64,000 nt of DNA from CAVPMW01 sp963706515 (GTDB lineage Bacteria > Chloroflexota > Anaerolineae > Anaerolineales > UBA4823): the NCBI GenBank assembly GCA_963706515.1, contig CAVPMW010000022.1:62001-126000 (forward strand). The letters are read 5' to 3'. A program made the translations under genes and the position numbers. Below are positions 1 to 8,012 of the stretch, one piece after another. Every line of letters begins with the position of its first letter. Within the stretch, counting starts at the first letter, position 1. The notes under the pieces were generated by a model that searched no databases, had not been told where the DNA came from, and saw only the letters and a program-made list of their open reading frames with translations.

Positions 1-1327
1 CTGGGATTCCAGGACCAGGGGGCGCAGTGTGAACAGCATATGGCGGATTTCCTTGGTAGTGCGCCGCGCCAGCTCCTCAATTTTAAAGAGCTCTTCTGCG
101 GTTGCCTTCGGGTCCCTTTCCAAAAGGCGGCGAGCAAAGTTCACCCGCATGGCAATGGCAGATACCGACTGGGTTGGCCCATCGTGCAAATCGCGGGCGA
201 TCTTGATCCGCGCTTCTTCCTGGATCGAGAGCATGCGCTCTTTTTCCAATTCCAGGTCGCGGTAGAGGTGCGAATTCTGGATGGCGATATTGATCTGGTT
301 CCCGACGGTCTCCAGGACATCGCGGCGCTCCAGGGTGAAATATGCCGGGTCCGGATGCGCATAGAGCAGCACGCCATAGGTGTCGCGGCCATCCCGCACC
401 GGAATGCAGTACGCGCTCAGGCAGGTGCTGAGTCCAATAAACCGGTTGAGCTCGATATCGCCTGCCAGGTTTTGATCGGTCTGCGGAGTCCCGGCGTCGA
501 TCGTTCGCCCAAGGAGTCCCCGGCGACCGGGCAAGGTGATGCGCTGGTCAGAGGGGGAGACGGCGGGAAGAGCCGATCTTGAGCAGGGTGCCGTTCTTCT
601 CGCTCTCGGAGAACAGCAAGATCGCACATGCCGTCTGATCAGCCTGCGCGTCGAAGGTCGCCAGGGCGCTCAGGCTTACGTCCAAAGCCATATCCAGGAC
701 GCGCTCGTAGTTCAGTGAAGCGCTCAAATTGGAAATCATTGAAAAGATTGCGTGGCGGCGGGAAGTTTCCGTGCGCTCAGCAGCCTCGCGGGCTGATTCT
801 TGGGCTTTCTGGCTGGAGGTGACGCGCTGGAGCATGCGATGGTGCAGCTCGCTGAAGAGCAAGCCGATCAAAGCAAAGACCGGGATAATGATCACGATCA
901 TCGCCATGACCGCGTTGAGCGAGGCATTGTTCAGGGCCAGTACGCTTAAGCCAAGCGTGTTCGCCAGGGTTATCGATAGCGTCCCACGCCACCCGAAATA
1001 GAGACTGGCGGAAATGAGCGGCAGCAGGCTGGCCCATAGAAGGTTGCCAGACAGCCCGCCGCTCAGGTAGAAGATCAGCATGGCGGTGCAATAGTCTAAG
1101 AGCACGGAGATGAACGGCAGGGAGGTCATCCGGCGGTTGAGCGTATTCAAGATGACGAGGGTGATATTGCAGAGAGCCGCGATGAGCAATACCCAGATCA
1201 TCGGCAGCGAAAGGGTGTGACCCCAGCCGGAGGCAAGCGCCAGGCTGAGCAGCAGCAGCCAGCGCACGATCGTCACCAGCCAATCGGTAAAATAGATCGG
1301 CTTTTGAGCGCGCATCGCTCCCATCAT
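1..1327 (-). CDS. Sensor histidine kinase, NarL/DegS (HisKA_3) type, 3' truncated by window edge, one frameshift
   Basis: A membrane-bound two-component kinase that should autophosphorylate on His and pass the phosphate to a NarL-type regulator outside the window. The first ~170 residues hold about six hydrophobic segments. A short coiled region and a GAF domain (about residues 180-370) follow. The dimerisation/phosphoacceptor helix has the H-box ARDLHDGPTQ at about + strand 170-200. The ATPase domain lies beyond position 1. The reading frame breaks in a run of five G on the + strand (553-557); downstream, GAF and H-box continue in another frame. That points to a homopolymer error, not a dead gene. 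The ORF begins with ATG at 1327, but the ATG at 1315 has GGGAG 3 bases before it and may be the true start. The family is sure; the signal sensed is unknown. Confidence 0.85.
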
Positions 1328-1360
1328 AAGACTTATTGTAAAGATTGTTGCACAATTTAG

Positions 1361-1978
1361 CTAAAAACCTTTCAAAATTGTGTTGAGCAGTGGAACGGCA
1401 GCTTGCACTGCACGTCCCCGGTGACTGAGGCTGTTTTTCTCCTGCAGGCTGAGCTCGGCCAACGTCTGACCCAGGCCGGCGACCTGGAAAATGCGATCGT
1501 AGCCGAACCCGTTCTCCCCTCGCTCTTCAGGGACTATTTCACCCGCACACGTTCCTTCGCTGAAGTGGATAACTCCCTGGGCTTGCCATTCGTGCGGCTC
1601 GACGATGGCGATTGTGGCGCGAAAGCTTGCCAACCAGGGACGCGGCAGCGGGCTGAGGAGCTCCAATAAATGGGCGCGCCGGTCAGCGTCGCTGGCATCC
1701 AGCAGGGGAGAGAAACGCGCCGAGCGCAGCCCTGGACGACCATCGAGCAGCTCAACCTCGAGACCGGTGTCATCTGCCAGGCTGGTCAGACCGGAAGCCA
1801 GGGCAAACGCAACTGCCTTGCGCCCCGCGTTCTCACGATAGGTCGAGCCATCCTCCTCGACTTCCAGGCTTATACCGGCCTGCTGCGGAGTGAGCAAGGG
1901 GATCCCATGCGGTTTGAGCACGGATTCGATCTCGATGATCTTGCCAGGATTGTTTGTGGCAATTAATAGCGGTTTCAC
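1361..1978 (-). CDS. rdgB: XTP/dITP diphosphatase (RdgB/HAM1 family)
   Basis: Hydrolyses non-canonical purine triphosphates (XTP, ITP, dITP) to monophosphates and so cleans the nucleotide pool in the cytoplasm. The 205 residues match the family length. The N-terminal ATNNPGK substrate loop is present. So are the metal-binding ADDTGLEV (family usually DDSGL), GENGFGYDRIF (usually GYDPIF) and the C-terminal SLSHRGRA motif. The start is GTG at 1978. It lies just downstream of the sensor kinase start (33 bp) on the same strand and is divergent from the DUF177 gene. Confidence 0.93.
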   Translation of the reverse strand: MKPLLIATNNPGKIIEIESVLKPHGIPLLTPQQAGISLEVEEDGSTYRENAGRKAVAFALASGLTSLADDTGLEVELLDGRPGLRSARFSPLLDASDADRRAHLLELLSPLPRPWLASFRATIAIVEPHEWQAQGVIHFSEGTCAGEIVPEERGENGFGYDRIFQVAGLGQTLAELSLQEKNSLSHRGRAVQAAVPLLNTILKGF

Positions 1979-2043
1979 AGCCCGCTGCCCATTTTTAGTT
2001 TTCTCCGATTCTGGTGAGTAAATCCAATGCGGTTTGCTTATGT

Positions 2044-2049
2044 TATAAT
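2044..2049 (+). promoter_or_regulatory. Candidate -10 box (TATAAT) upstream of the DUF177 gene
   Basis: A perfect TATAAT lies in the divergent gap between rdgB and the DUF177 gene, 122 bases before the GTG. No good -35 is seen at the usual distance, so this is only a candidate. Confidence 0.35.
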
Positions 2050-2171
2050 TTTCCCGACGGCAATCATATCAGAATTTGTTTATACAACGCCAGGATAAGC
2101 CCATCCGCTAGCCAGTATCCCACACCACCGTCTCGGCTTTTTCAGAACCATTACGGACCCCCTTTCAAGCC

Positions 2172-2678
2172 GTGTCTACCCCGCGTAACTTGCTCAAGCT
2201 CAATGTCGGTTTTATCATCAACCAGCCGGTTGGATTTATCCGCGATTTCCCGCTGGAAGCTCCGCGGATACATTTACCCCCCGACCTGGATGTGGAAGAC
2301 CTGTATGGAATGGCGCGCATTACGCGCACTGCGCAGGGTCTCCTCGTCCAGGTGCAGGCACATGCCCGGGTATTGCTGGAATGCAGCCGCTGCCTGGACG
2401 ATTTCTCGGAGGAGATCAATACGGGGTTTACAGACCTGTACGCATTCTCTCCAAAGACGGTCAGCGAATCCGGTTTGCTGCTGCCAGAGACGGGCCAGCT
2501 CGATCTATCCCCTCCATTGCGCGACGAACTGCTCCTGGCTTTCCCCACCAGCCCAATTTGCCGCCCGGGCTGCAAGGGGTTGTGCCCGGTGTGCGGTGAT
2601 AACCAGAACGAGAAGACCTGCCATCATGAGGATGAAGACATCGATCCTCGCCTGAGTGTATTAAAATCGCTGCTCTAA
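2172..2678 (+). CDS. DUF177 / YceD-family protein
   Basis: A 168-residue member of the DUF177 (YceD) family. In other bacteria this family is linked to large-subunit ribosome assembly and usually sits directly upstream of rpmF (L32). The family's cysteine signature is visible: CSRC near residue 75, then C..GC.GLCPVCG near 140-152 and a C-terminal CHHE, consistent with metal binding. The start is GTG at 2172, with no strong Shine-Dalgarno sequence. No rpmF follows; the next segment is non-coding and then metG. The role in ribosome biogenesis is inferred from family knowledge only. Confidence 0.85.
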   Translation: MSTPRNLLKLNVGFIINQPVGFIRDFPLEAPRIHLPPDLDVEDLYGMARITRTAQGLLVQVQAHARVLLECSRCLDDFSEEINTGFTDLYAFSPKTVSESGLLLPETGQLDLSPPLRDELLLAFPTSPICRPGCKGLCPVCGDNQNEKTCHHEDEDIDPRLSVLKSLL

Positions 2679-2725
2679 GCGGGGCTGCCCCTTTCTCTGA
2701 ACATCAACAGATATAATTCCTTTCC

Positions 2726-2754
2726 TTGACAAAACCATCCAGCCGTTTTAGACT
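2726..2754 (+). promoter_or_regulatory. Sigma70-type promoter of the non-coding unit upstream of metG
   Basis: A consensus -35 TTGACA (2726-2731) is followed by a 17-base spacer and TAGACT (2749-2754). A transcript would start near 2761, at the left edge of the dispersed palindromic repeat, and run toward the terminator at 3028-3061 and metG. Confidence 0.65.
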
Positions 2755-2757
2755 AAG

Positions 2758-2856
2758 AACCTGTCCGAAAATACGGAGGGTTCCGATTTTGTGGTGTGTG
2801 CGGCGAAGCCGCACATACCACAAAATCGGTTCTCCCATCCATTTTCGGATAGATAC
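2758..2856 (+). repeat. Dispersed 99-bp palindromic repeat, copy 1
   Basis: A 22-bp stem (CCGATTTTGTGG... pairing with ...CCACAAAATCGG, one G/T mismatch) with a GAA loop lies inside an outer TCCGAAAAT/ATTTTCGGA pair. The whole 99-bp block, from AACCTGTCCG to AGATAC, recurs inverted at 7880-7976 with the same flanks (TTCTCCCATCCAT). It is therefore a mobile or amplified element and not just a local hairpin. Confidence 0.85.
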
Positions 2857-3061
2857 TAACGTAACCTTTAGGACGGGAATTGAGAATGGCTGGGACCAGT
2901 TTACCTGCACTTGGCTGCAGCTCCTGCCGGATGGACAGAGTGGGCAGCATGCCCCTCTTAGCATGTCTGCCGGACCGGATGGCATTCAGTACAAGGCAAG
3001 GTTAAATTGCCAGGAGATTGAACTGAGGGCTGTCCAAACGTGGACAGCCTTTTCTTTTTTT
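2761..3061 (+). other. Promoter- and terminator-bounded ~300-nt leader or small RNA upstream of metG
   Basis: Between a good promoter (2726-2754) and an intrinsic terminator (3028-3061) no conserved protein is encoded. The unit contains repeat copy 1, then 170 nt of unique sequence. A 39-codon ORF at 2886-3005 has four Met codons (1, 16, 22, 31) and ends 22 bases before the terminator hairpin. Since metG follows, the unit could be a methionyl-tRNA-responsive attenuator or an independent small RNA. No T-box antiterminator consensus is placed next to the terminator, and no SAM-riboswitch core is recognised. Confidence 0.4.
3028..3061 (+). terminator. Intrinsic terminator upstream of metG
   Basis: A perfect 9-bp stem, GGCTGTCCA/TGGACAGCC, with an AACG loop is followed directly by a T-rich run (TTTTCTTTTTTT). 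It lies 47 bases before the metG start, so it either ends the upstream unit or acts as an attenuator. Confidence 0.85.
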
Positions 3062-3108
3062 GACCCTGCACTCCACGCAGCCTTTCTGTGCGAGGAGAGG
3101 CAAATTCG

Positions 3109-4905
3109 ATGACGGAGGTCAGCATGGCGGAGTACATCTTAGTGGCGGTAGCCTGGCCGTATGCCAATTCTGAAATCCACGTAGGGAATATCACCGGGTC
3201 CTATCTCCCGGCGGATATCTTTACGCGCTACCAGCGTTTGATCGGCAACCAGGTGATCATGGTCTCCGGCTCGGATGCGCATGGTACTCCGGTAACCGTT
3301 AAAGCAGATGCCCAGGGAACGACGCCGTATGAAGTGTATCAAAGCTACCATGCAACCTTTTTGGACCTTTATCAAAAGCTGGGATTGAGCTACGACCTGT
3401 TTACCAGCACGCACACCGACACCCACTTTAAGGTATCCCAATCCATTTTCATGGCGCTGCGGGAAAACGGTTTGCTGTATACCGAACGCCAGGCGCAGTG
3501 GTACGCTCCATCGCAAGGGCGCTTCCTGCCGGACCGCTACGTCGAAGGGACCTGCTACATCTGCGGCTTTGCCAACGCCCGCGGCGATCAATGCGATAAC
3601 TGCGGCAGCCTGCTGGAAGCCACGCAGCTGATCAACCCCCGCTCTAAGATCGATGGCACAGTCCCCGAGCTGCGCGAGACGGAGCACTTCTACCTGGATT
3701 TGGGCAAACTGCAGCCAGGTATTGTTGAATTCCTCCGGGAACGGGAGGACCATCTCCGCCCGAACGTACTGCGCCAATCCCTGGGTCAAATCCAGGCAGA
3801 CAGCCTGCACGGACGGGCGATTACGCGCGACCTCGACTGGGGCATCCCGGTGCCGGTCGAAAATTGGGAGGGCAAATGCCTTTACGTCTGGTTCGAGGCA
3901 GTCATCGGCTACCTCTCAGCCGCCGTCGAATGGGCGCAGTTAAACGGCACGCCGGACGCCTGGCACCAGTGGTGGAACAACCCGGAGGCGCGCGCTTATT
4001 ATTTTATCGGCAAAGATAACATCCCGTTCCACGCGGTGATCTGGCCGGGCCAGCTGATCGGCTCGGGAGTAGCATTCAACGAGATCTTTGAAGAGCGAGC
4101 TGCCCGGTTGACTTTGCCCTACGATATCCCCGCCAATGAATTCATGAACCTGGAGGGGCAGAAGATATCCGGCAGCCGCAACTGGGCAGTGTGGGGGCTG
4201 GATTTCCTCAGCCGCTACGACCCTGATCCTTTGCGCTATTACCTGACTGTGAACATGCCGGAGAGTAAGGATACCGACTGGGACTGGCAGGATTTCGTCC
4301 GCCGGAATAACGATGAGCTGGTCGCTACCTGGGGCAACCTGGCTAACCGGGTGCTCTCCTTCGCATACCGCAACTGGGAAGGCAGGGTGCCGGCACCGGG
4401 TGAATTGAGACCAGCTGACATAGAGCTGCAAGCCGCGGTCGAAACTGGCTTTGCTGCGGTCGGCGCGCACCTGGATGCAGTGCATTTGCGGGCTGCACTG
4501 GCAGAATGTATGCGCCTGGCGGGCGAGGTGAATAAATATCTGGACCAGCAAGCCCCCTGGCATGCGATCAAGGCGGACCGACCGGCTGCTGCGACTACGA
4601 TTTACGTGGCTCTGCGGGCGATTGACTCGCTAAAAATCCTGCTCTCCCCATTCTTGCCGTTCAGCTCCGAGAGGCTGCATGTTTACCTGGGTTACCGGAA
4701 TCCGCTTTTCGGGGAACAATATACTGCAGATGTGGCGGATAGCCTGGGAAGCCATCAAGTTCTGCGCTATCGCCCAGGCAGCCGCTCAGGCGCCTGGCAG
4801 CCCAGCCAGTTAGAGGCAGGGCAGGCTCTGGTCGAGCCGGGACCTTTGTTCCGCAAGCTGGATGAAAGTGTGGCTGAGATCGAGCGCTCGCGACTTGGGC
4901 AGTGA
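3109..4905 (+). CDS. metG: Methionine--tRNA ligase
   Basis: Charges tRNA-Met with methionine in the cytoplasm. About 598 residues make an intact class I synthetase. The N-terminal VAWPYANSEIHVGN holds the HIGH-type motif (HVGN). A knuckle with CYIC...CDNC (about residues 145-165) should bind zinc. The KMSKS loop reads KISGSR (about 350). An anticodon-binding helical domain follows, without the C-terminal tRNA-binding EMAP domain seen in longer forms. Two starts fit: ATG 3109 (GAGGAGAGG upstream) and ATG 3124 (GGAGG five bases upstream); both precede the conserved core. It is preceded by a terminator-bearing leader. Confidence 0.96.
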   Translation: MTEVSMAEYILVAVAWPYANSEIHVGNITGSYLPADIFTRYQRLIGNQVIMVSGSDAHGTPVTVKADAQGTTPYEVYQSYHATFLDLYQKLGLSYDLFTSTHTDTHFKVSQSIFMALRENGLLYTERQAQWYAPSQGRFLPDRYVEGTCYICGFANARGDQCDNCGSLLEATQLINPRSKIDGTVPELRETEHFYLDLGKLQPGIVEFLREREDHLRPNVLRQSLGQIQADSLHGRAITRDLDWGIPVPVENWEGKCLYVWFEAVIGYLSAAVEWAQLNGTPDAWHQWWNNPEARAYYFIGKDNIPFHAVIWPGQLIGSGVAFNEIFEERAARLTLPYDIPANEFMNLEGQKISGSRNWAVWGLDFLSRYDPDPLRYYLTVNMPESKDTDWDWQDFVRRNNDELVATWGNLANRVLSFAYRNWEGRVPAPGELRPADIELQAAVETGFAAVGAHLDAVHLRAALAECMRLAGEVNKYLDQQAPWHAIKADRPAAATTIYVALRAIDSLKILLSPFLPFSSERLHVYLGYRNPLFGEQYTADVADSLGSHQVLRYRPGSRSGAWQPSQLEAGQALVEPGPLFRKLDESVAEIERSRLGQ

Positions 4906-4929
4906 TGCCGTACGCAAGAGGCAGGAACC

Positions 4930-5166
4930 CTAAATAAAGGCTGGCCCCTCCGGAGGCGGCTGGAGATACCAGATGCCATCCGCGGCGCGCAGAAGCAATT
5001 CAAATATGCGCTCGCCGGGAATCATGACCAGCACATGGCGCCCATCCGCGTCCGCCCACTGCCGCCCGGTGGAGATGACCGGGTAATTCTGCCCCTGCCA
5101 GTGAAAGTGCAGCGGATAAACCTTGCCGCTCTCGTCGATCTTTGCGGTTACTTCAATCGCTTCCAT
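4930..5166 (-). CDS. Small conserved-looking hypothetical protein (78 aa)
   Basis: A 78-residue soluble protein with alternating beta-like stretches (IEVTAKIDESGKVYPLHFHWQG, then RHVLVMIPGERIFELLL) and a proline-rich tail. It has no signal peptide, membrane span or cysteine. It lies between convergent metG and pncC. Codon use looks like that of its neighbours, which supports a real gene. I do not recognise the family. Confidence 0.55.
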   Translation of the reverse strand: MEAIEVTAKIDESGKVYPLHFHWQGQNYPVISTGRQWADADGRHVLVMIPGERIFELLLRAADGIWYLQPPPEGPAFI

Positions 5167-5252
5167 TTATTACCATATCCTGATGATTGGCCGAATTTGA
5201 TATTTCGGATTGTAAAAATACTTTCGACCCATCATAAGCCCGCGCGCGGTCC

Positions 5253-5735
5253 TTATTCCTCCCCCAAATATTCGAGGAGCAGGCGCAGGGCTTGCTCTGC
5301 GGATTGCTCTTTTACCTGGAGGCGGTCACCGGGCCAGTTATAGGCGTAGGCGGCAGCGGCCTTCGCGCTGCTCAAGCCAATCCAGGTCAGCCCGACCGGT
5401 TTTTCTGGCGTGCCTCCGGATGGCCCGGCAATCCCGCTGATCGCCAGCCCGATATCGGCTCTGAGCAGCCTGCGCACCCCGGCAGCCATTGCCAGCACCG
5501 TCTGCTCGCTCACCGCGCCGAAGCTTGCCAGCACGTCAGCGGGCACTCCGAGCAGCTCATTTTTTACCTGGTTGCTGTAAGCAACCACCCCGCCCAAGAA
5601 ATATTGGGATGAGCCGGAAACGTTGGTAATCCGGTGAGCAATCAGACCGCCCGTGCAGGATTCTGCAGTCGCCAGGCTTAAATGGTCCTTGAGCAGCAGC
5701 TTGCCAATCTGTTCTTCCAGGATGGATTCACTCAT
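5253..5735 (-). CDS. pncC: Nicotinamide-nucleotide amidohydrolase, CinA C-terminal (PncC) family
   Basis: Deamidates NMN to NaMN in pyridine nucleotide recycling. The 160 residues correspond to the stand-alone CinA C-terminal domain. Family motifs are TAESCTGGLIAHRIT (about 23-37), the GGVVAYSN loop, FGAVSEQT and the AISGIAGPSGGTPEKPVG active-site region. A TATAAT on the minus strand (5742-5747) lies only 6 bases before the ATG, so the mRNA may be leaderless. The competence-type N-terminal domain is absent, as is common. Confidence 0.92.
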   Translation of the reverse strand: MSESILEEQIGKLLLKDHLSLATAESCTGGLIAHRITNVSGSSQYFLGGVVAYSNQVKNELLGVPADVLASFGAVSEQTVLAMAAGVRRLLRADIGLAISGIAGPSGGTPEKPVGLTWIGLSSAKAAAAYAYNWPGDRLQVKEQSAEQALRLLLEYLGEE

Positions 5736-5851
5736 GCGGATATTATACGGCGTATCCGGATTCTTCGGATGGGGGCGATTTCTCCCTTATACCTTCAGAA
5801 GCGCTGAGATTGAGCAATTCTACCCCGCGGACGTGTTAGAATTTTAAGCCT

Positions 5852-7722
5852 ATGGACGCTCCTGACAAGCTGGAAGTTATGCTAGCCAACCTGCCGACCA
5901 AACCTGGCTGCTACTTGATGAAGGACGGCAATGGGAAGGTGATCTACGTCGGCAAGGCGATCAACCTGCGCAACCGGGTGCGTTCTTACTTCCACAAGGA
6001 CGCACAACACGCACCCGCGCACCAGCCAGATGGTCCGCCACATCCAGCGATATCGAATGGATCGTGGTCGGCTCCGAGCTGGAAGCCTTGATCCTGGAAA
6101 TGAACCTGATCAAGAAGCACCGCCCGCATTACAACGTCCGGCTGAAAGACGATAAGCGCTACCCGTATATCAAGGTCCACTGGGCGGACCCCTTCCCGAA
6201 GGTGACTGTGACCCGCCAGATGGTGCAACGATGGCTCGCGTTATTTCGGCCCTTATACCAGCGTGTGGGCGGTGCACCAGACCCTGGATGTGCTGCGCCG
6301 CATCTTCCCTTACCTGACCTGCGACCGGGAGATCACCGGCAAGGATGAGCGCGCCTGCCTGTATTACGATATCAAGCTGTGCACCGCGCCGTGCATCGGT
6401 GCGATTTCAACCAGGCGGATTACCGCCAGATGATCGACGACCTGTGCAAGTTCCTGGATGGGCGCACCGAGCCGATTGTCTCGCGCTTGCAAATCGATAT
6501 GGAACAAGCCTCGGAGGAGCTGCGCTTCGAGAAGGCTGCCGCAATCCGCGACCAGCTCAGGGCGATCGATAATGTCGTCGAGCGGCAGAAGGTTGTATCG
6601 CCCGATTATATCGATTCGGATGTGTTGGCCATGGCGCGCTCGGCAACGGCGAGGCCTGCGTGCAGGTGTTCTTTATCCGCGGCGGCAAGCTGATCGGGCG
6701 GGATTACTTCATCTGGAAGGGACTGCCGACATCCCGGATGCCAGCGTGATCGCAGAATTCATCAAGCAGTTTTACGACCAGGCGCCCACAGTCCCGCCGC
6801 AGGTGCTGCTGCCGGAGGAGGTGGAGGAAGCTCAAATCATCCGCCAGTGGCTCAGCCAGAAGCGCGGCGGGCAGAAGGTGGAAATCCTGGTGCCGCACGA
6901 TGGTCCGCAGCAGGAGCTGATCGCAGATGGCAGCCGAGAACGCCACCGAGACCTTGCAAGCGCTCCAGGCGCAGTGGGAGGCCGACCGCCACCGCCAGGA
7001 GCAGGCGCTGGCCGAGCTGCAGCAGGCGCTTGGACTTGCCGGCTCCGCCCAACCGGATCGAATGCTACGATATCTCCAATACCCAGGGCACTGCCGCGGT
7101 CGGCAGCATGGTGGTATTCGAGCAGGGCGTGCCGCAAGAAGACACTACCGCCATTTCAACATCCGCAGCGTGAACGGGCCGGATGACTTTGCCAGCATGG
7201 AAGAGGTGCTGACCCGCCGCTTCAACCGCTGGAAAGCTGCCCAGGAGCTGGCAGACAGCTCCGGGCAAGAAAACCGACCCGGCTTTTGCCCTGCTGCCGG
7301 ACTTGCTGCTGGTGGATGGCGGCAAAGGCCAGCTAGGCCGGGCAGTGACGGTGCTGGAGCAATTCAGCTTGAGCGAAATGGTGCCTGTCGCCGGCTGGCC
7401 AAGCAGAAGGAAGAGCTGTTCGTCCCCGGGCGGAGCGAGCTCCATCCTGCTGCCGCGCCAATCGCAGGGCTTGTACCTGATCCAGCGCGTGCGCGATGAA
7501 GCCCACCGCTTTGCGATCACCGCCCACCGCAACCGGCGAACGCAAGCAGGGCTGGCATCACGCCTGGAGGCTGTGCCCGGGATCGGTCCGGCGCGGCGCA
7601 AGGCATTATTGAACCGCTTCGGCAGCATCGAAGTGATCTCTGCTGCCTCGGAAGAGGAGCTGCAATCCGTACCGGGAATTACTGCAGACCTGGCAAGAGC
7701 GATCAAGGAGCACCTTGACTGA
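5852..7722 (+). CDS. uvrC: Excinuclease ABC subunit C (multiple frameshifts)
   Basis: Makes the dual incisions in nucleotide excision repair after damage loading by UvrAB. In order, across shifting frames: a GIY-YIG nuclease (PGCYLMKDGNGKVIYVGKA at the start), the YFGPYTS-like region, the CTAPCIG loop, the UvrB-binding UVR helix (EELRFEKAAAIRDQL near 6510-6560), the RNase H-like C-terminal nuclease (IECYDISNTQGTAAVGSMVVF; LLLVDGGKGQLG) and the terminal helix-hairpin-helix pair (VPGIGPARRKALL). All segments are collinear, but at least eight single-base shifts interrupt them. Two near 6020 and 6048 read as +1 insertions. TAGAAT at 5837-5842 sits 9 bases before the ATG. The gene is most likely intact in the organism. 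Confidence 0.9.
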
Positions 7723-7765
7723 GCCAGTTGAGGAAGTGGATTGTTAATCAGATCGGGGAGGGTTT

Positions 7766-7879
7766 ATGGCGAATAAAAAGTCCAAGCGTGAAATGCGCAG
7801 CATGCGTATCCAGCAGATCGCCTTCGTCACGATCGGGGTGATCGTAATCCTGAGCATGCTGATCTCGCAGTTAAGATAA
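7766..7879 (+). CDS. 37-aa single-span membrane peptide
   Basis: A short ORF with a strong Shine-Dalgarno sequence (GGGGAGG, 4 bases before the ATG). It begins MANKKSKREMRSMRIQQ and then has one hydrophobic span (about residues 18-34, IAFVTIGVIVILSMLI) and a SQLR end. The basic N-terminus predicts an N-in orientation. It starts 44 bases after uvrC on the same strand. Its stop abuts the palindromic repeat at 7880, which may end the transcript. No function is known to me. Confidence 0.6.
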   Translation: MANKKSKREMRSMRIQQIAFVTIGVIVILSMLISQLR

Positions 7880-7976
7880 GTATCTGTTCGATTATGGATG
7901 GGAGAACCGATTTTGAGGTGTGTGCGGCGAAGCCGCACACACTCAAAATCGGAACCTTCGTATTTTCGGACAGGTT
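7880..7976 (-). repeat. Dispersed palindromic repeat, copy 2 (inverted relative to copy 1)
   Basis: The reverse complement matches 2758-2856 along its length: AACCTGTCCGAAAATACG, then the CCGATTTT...AAAATCGG stem with GCGGC-loop-GCCGC, then TTCTCCCATCCAT and AGATAC. The stem differs from copy 1 (TGAGTGTGTGCGGC versus TGTGGTGTGTGCGGC). Most of the changes are echoed in the opposite arm; one base is unpaired. It begins right after the stop codon of the 37-aa gene and lies between convergent genes. Confidence 0.85.
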
Positions 7977-8012
7977 TAAAAATATCCCAGACAGGGCGAT
8001 CCGCTTTTCCGG

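Noticed and set aside
2761..3061. T-box leader or SAM riboswitch for metG
   Set aside because: The only TGGGACC lies about 140 bases from the terminator, not in an antiterminator next to it, and no SAM-I core is recognisable.
2726..3112. 128-codon ORF before metG
   Set aside because: It reads straight through the palindromic repeat and the terminator, with no ribosome site; it is a chance open frame.
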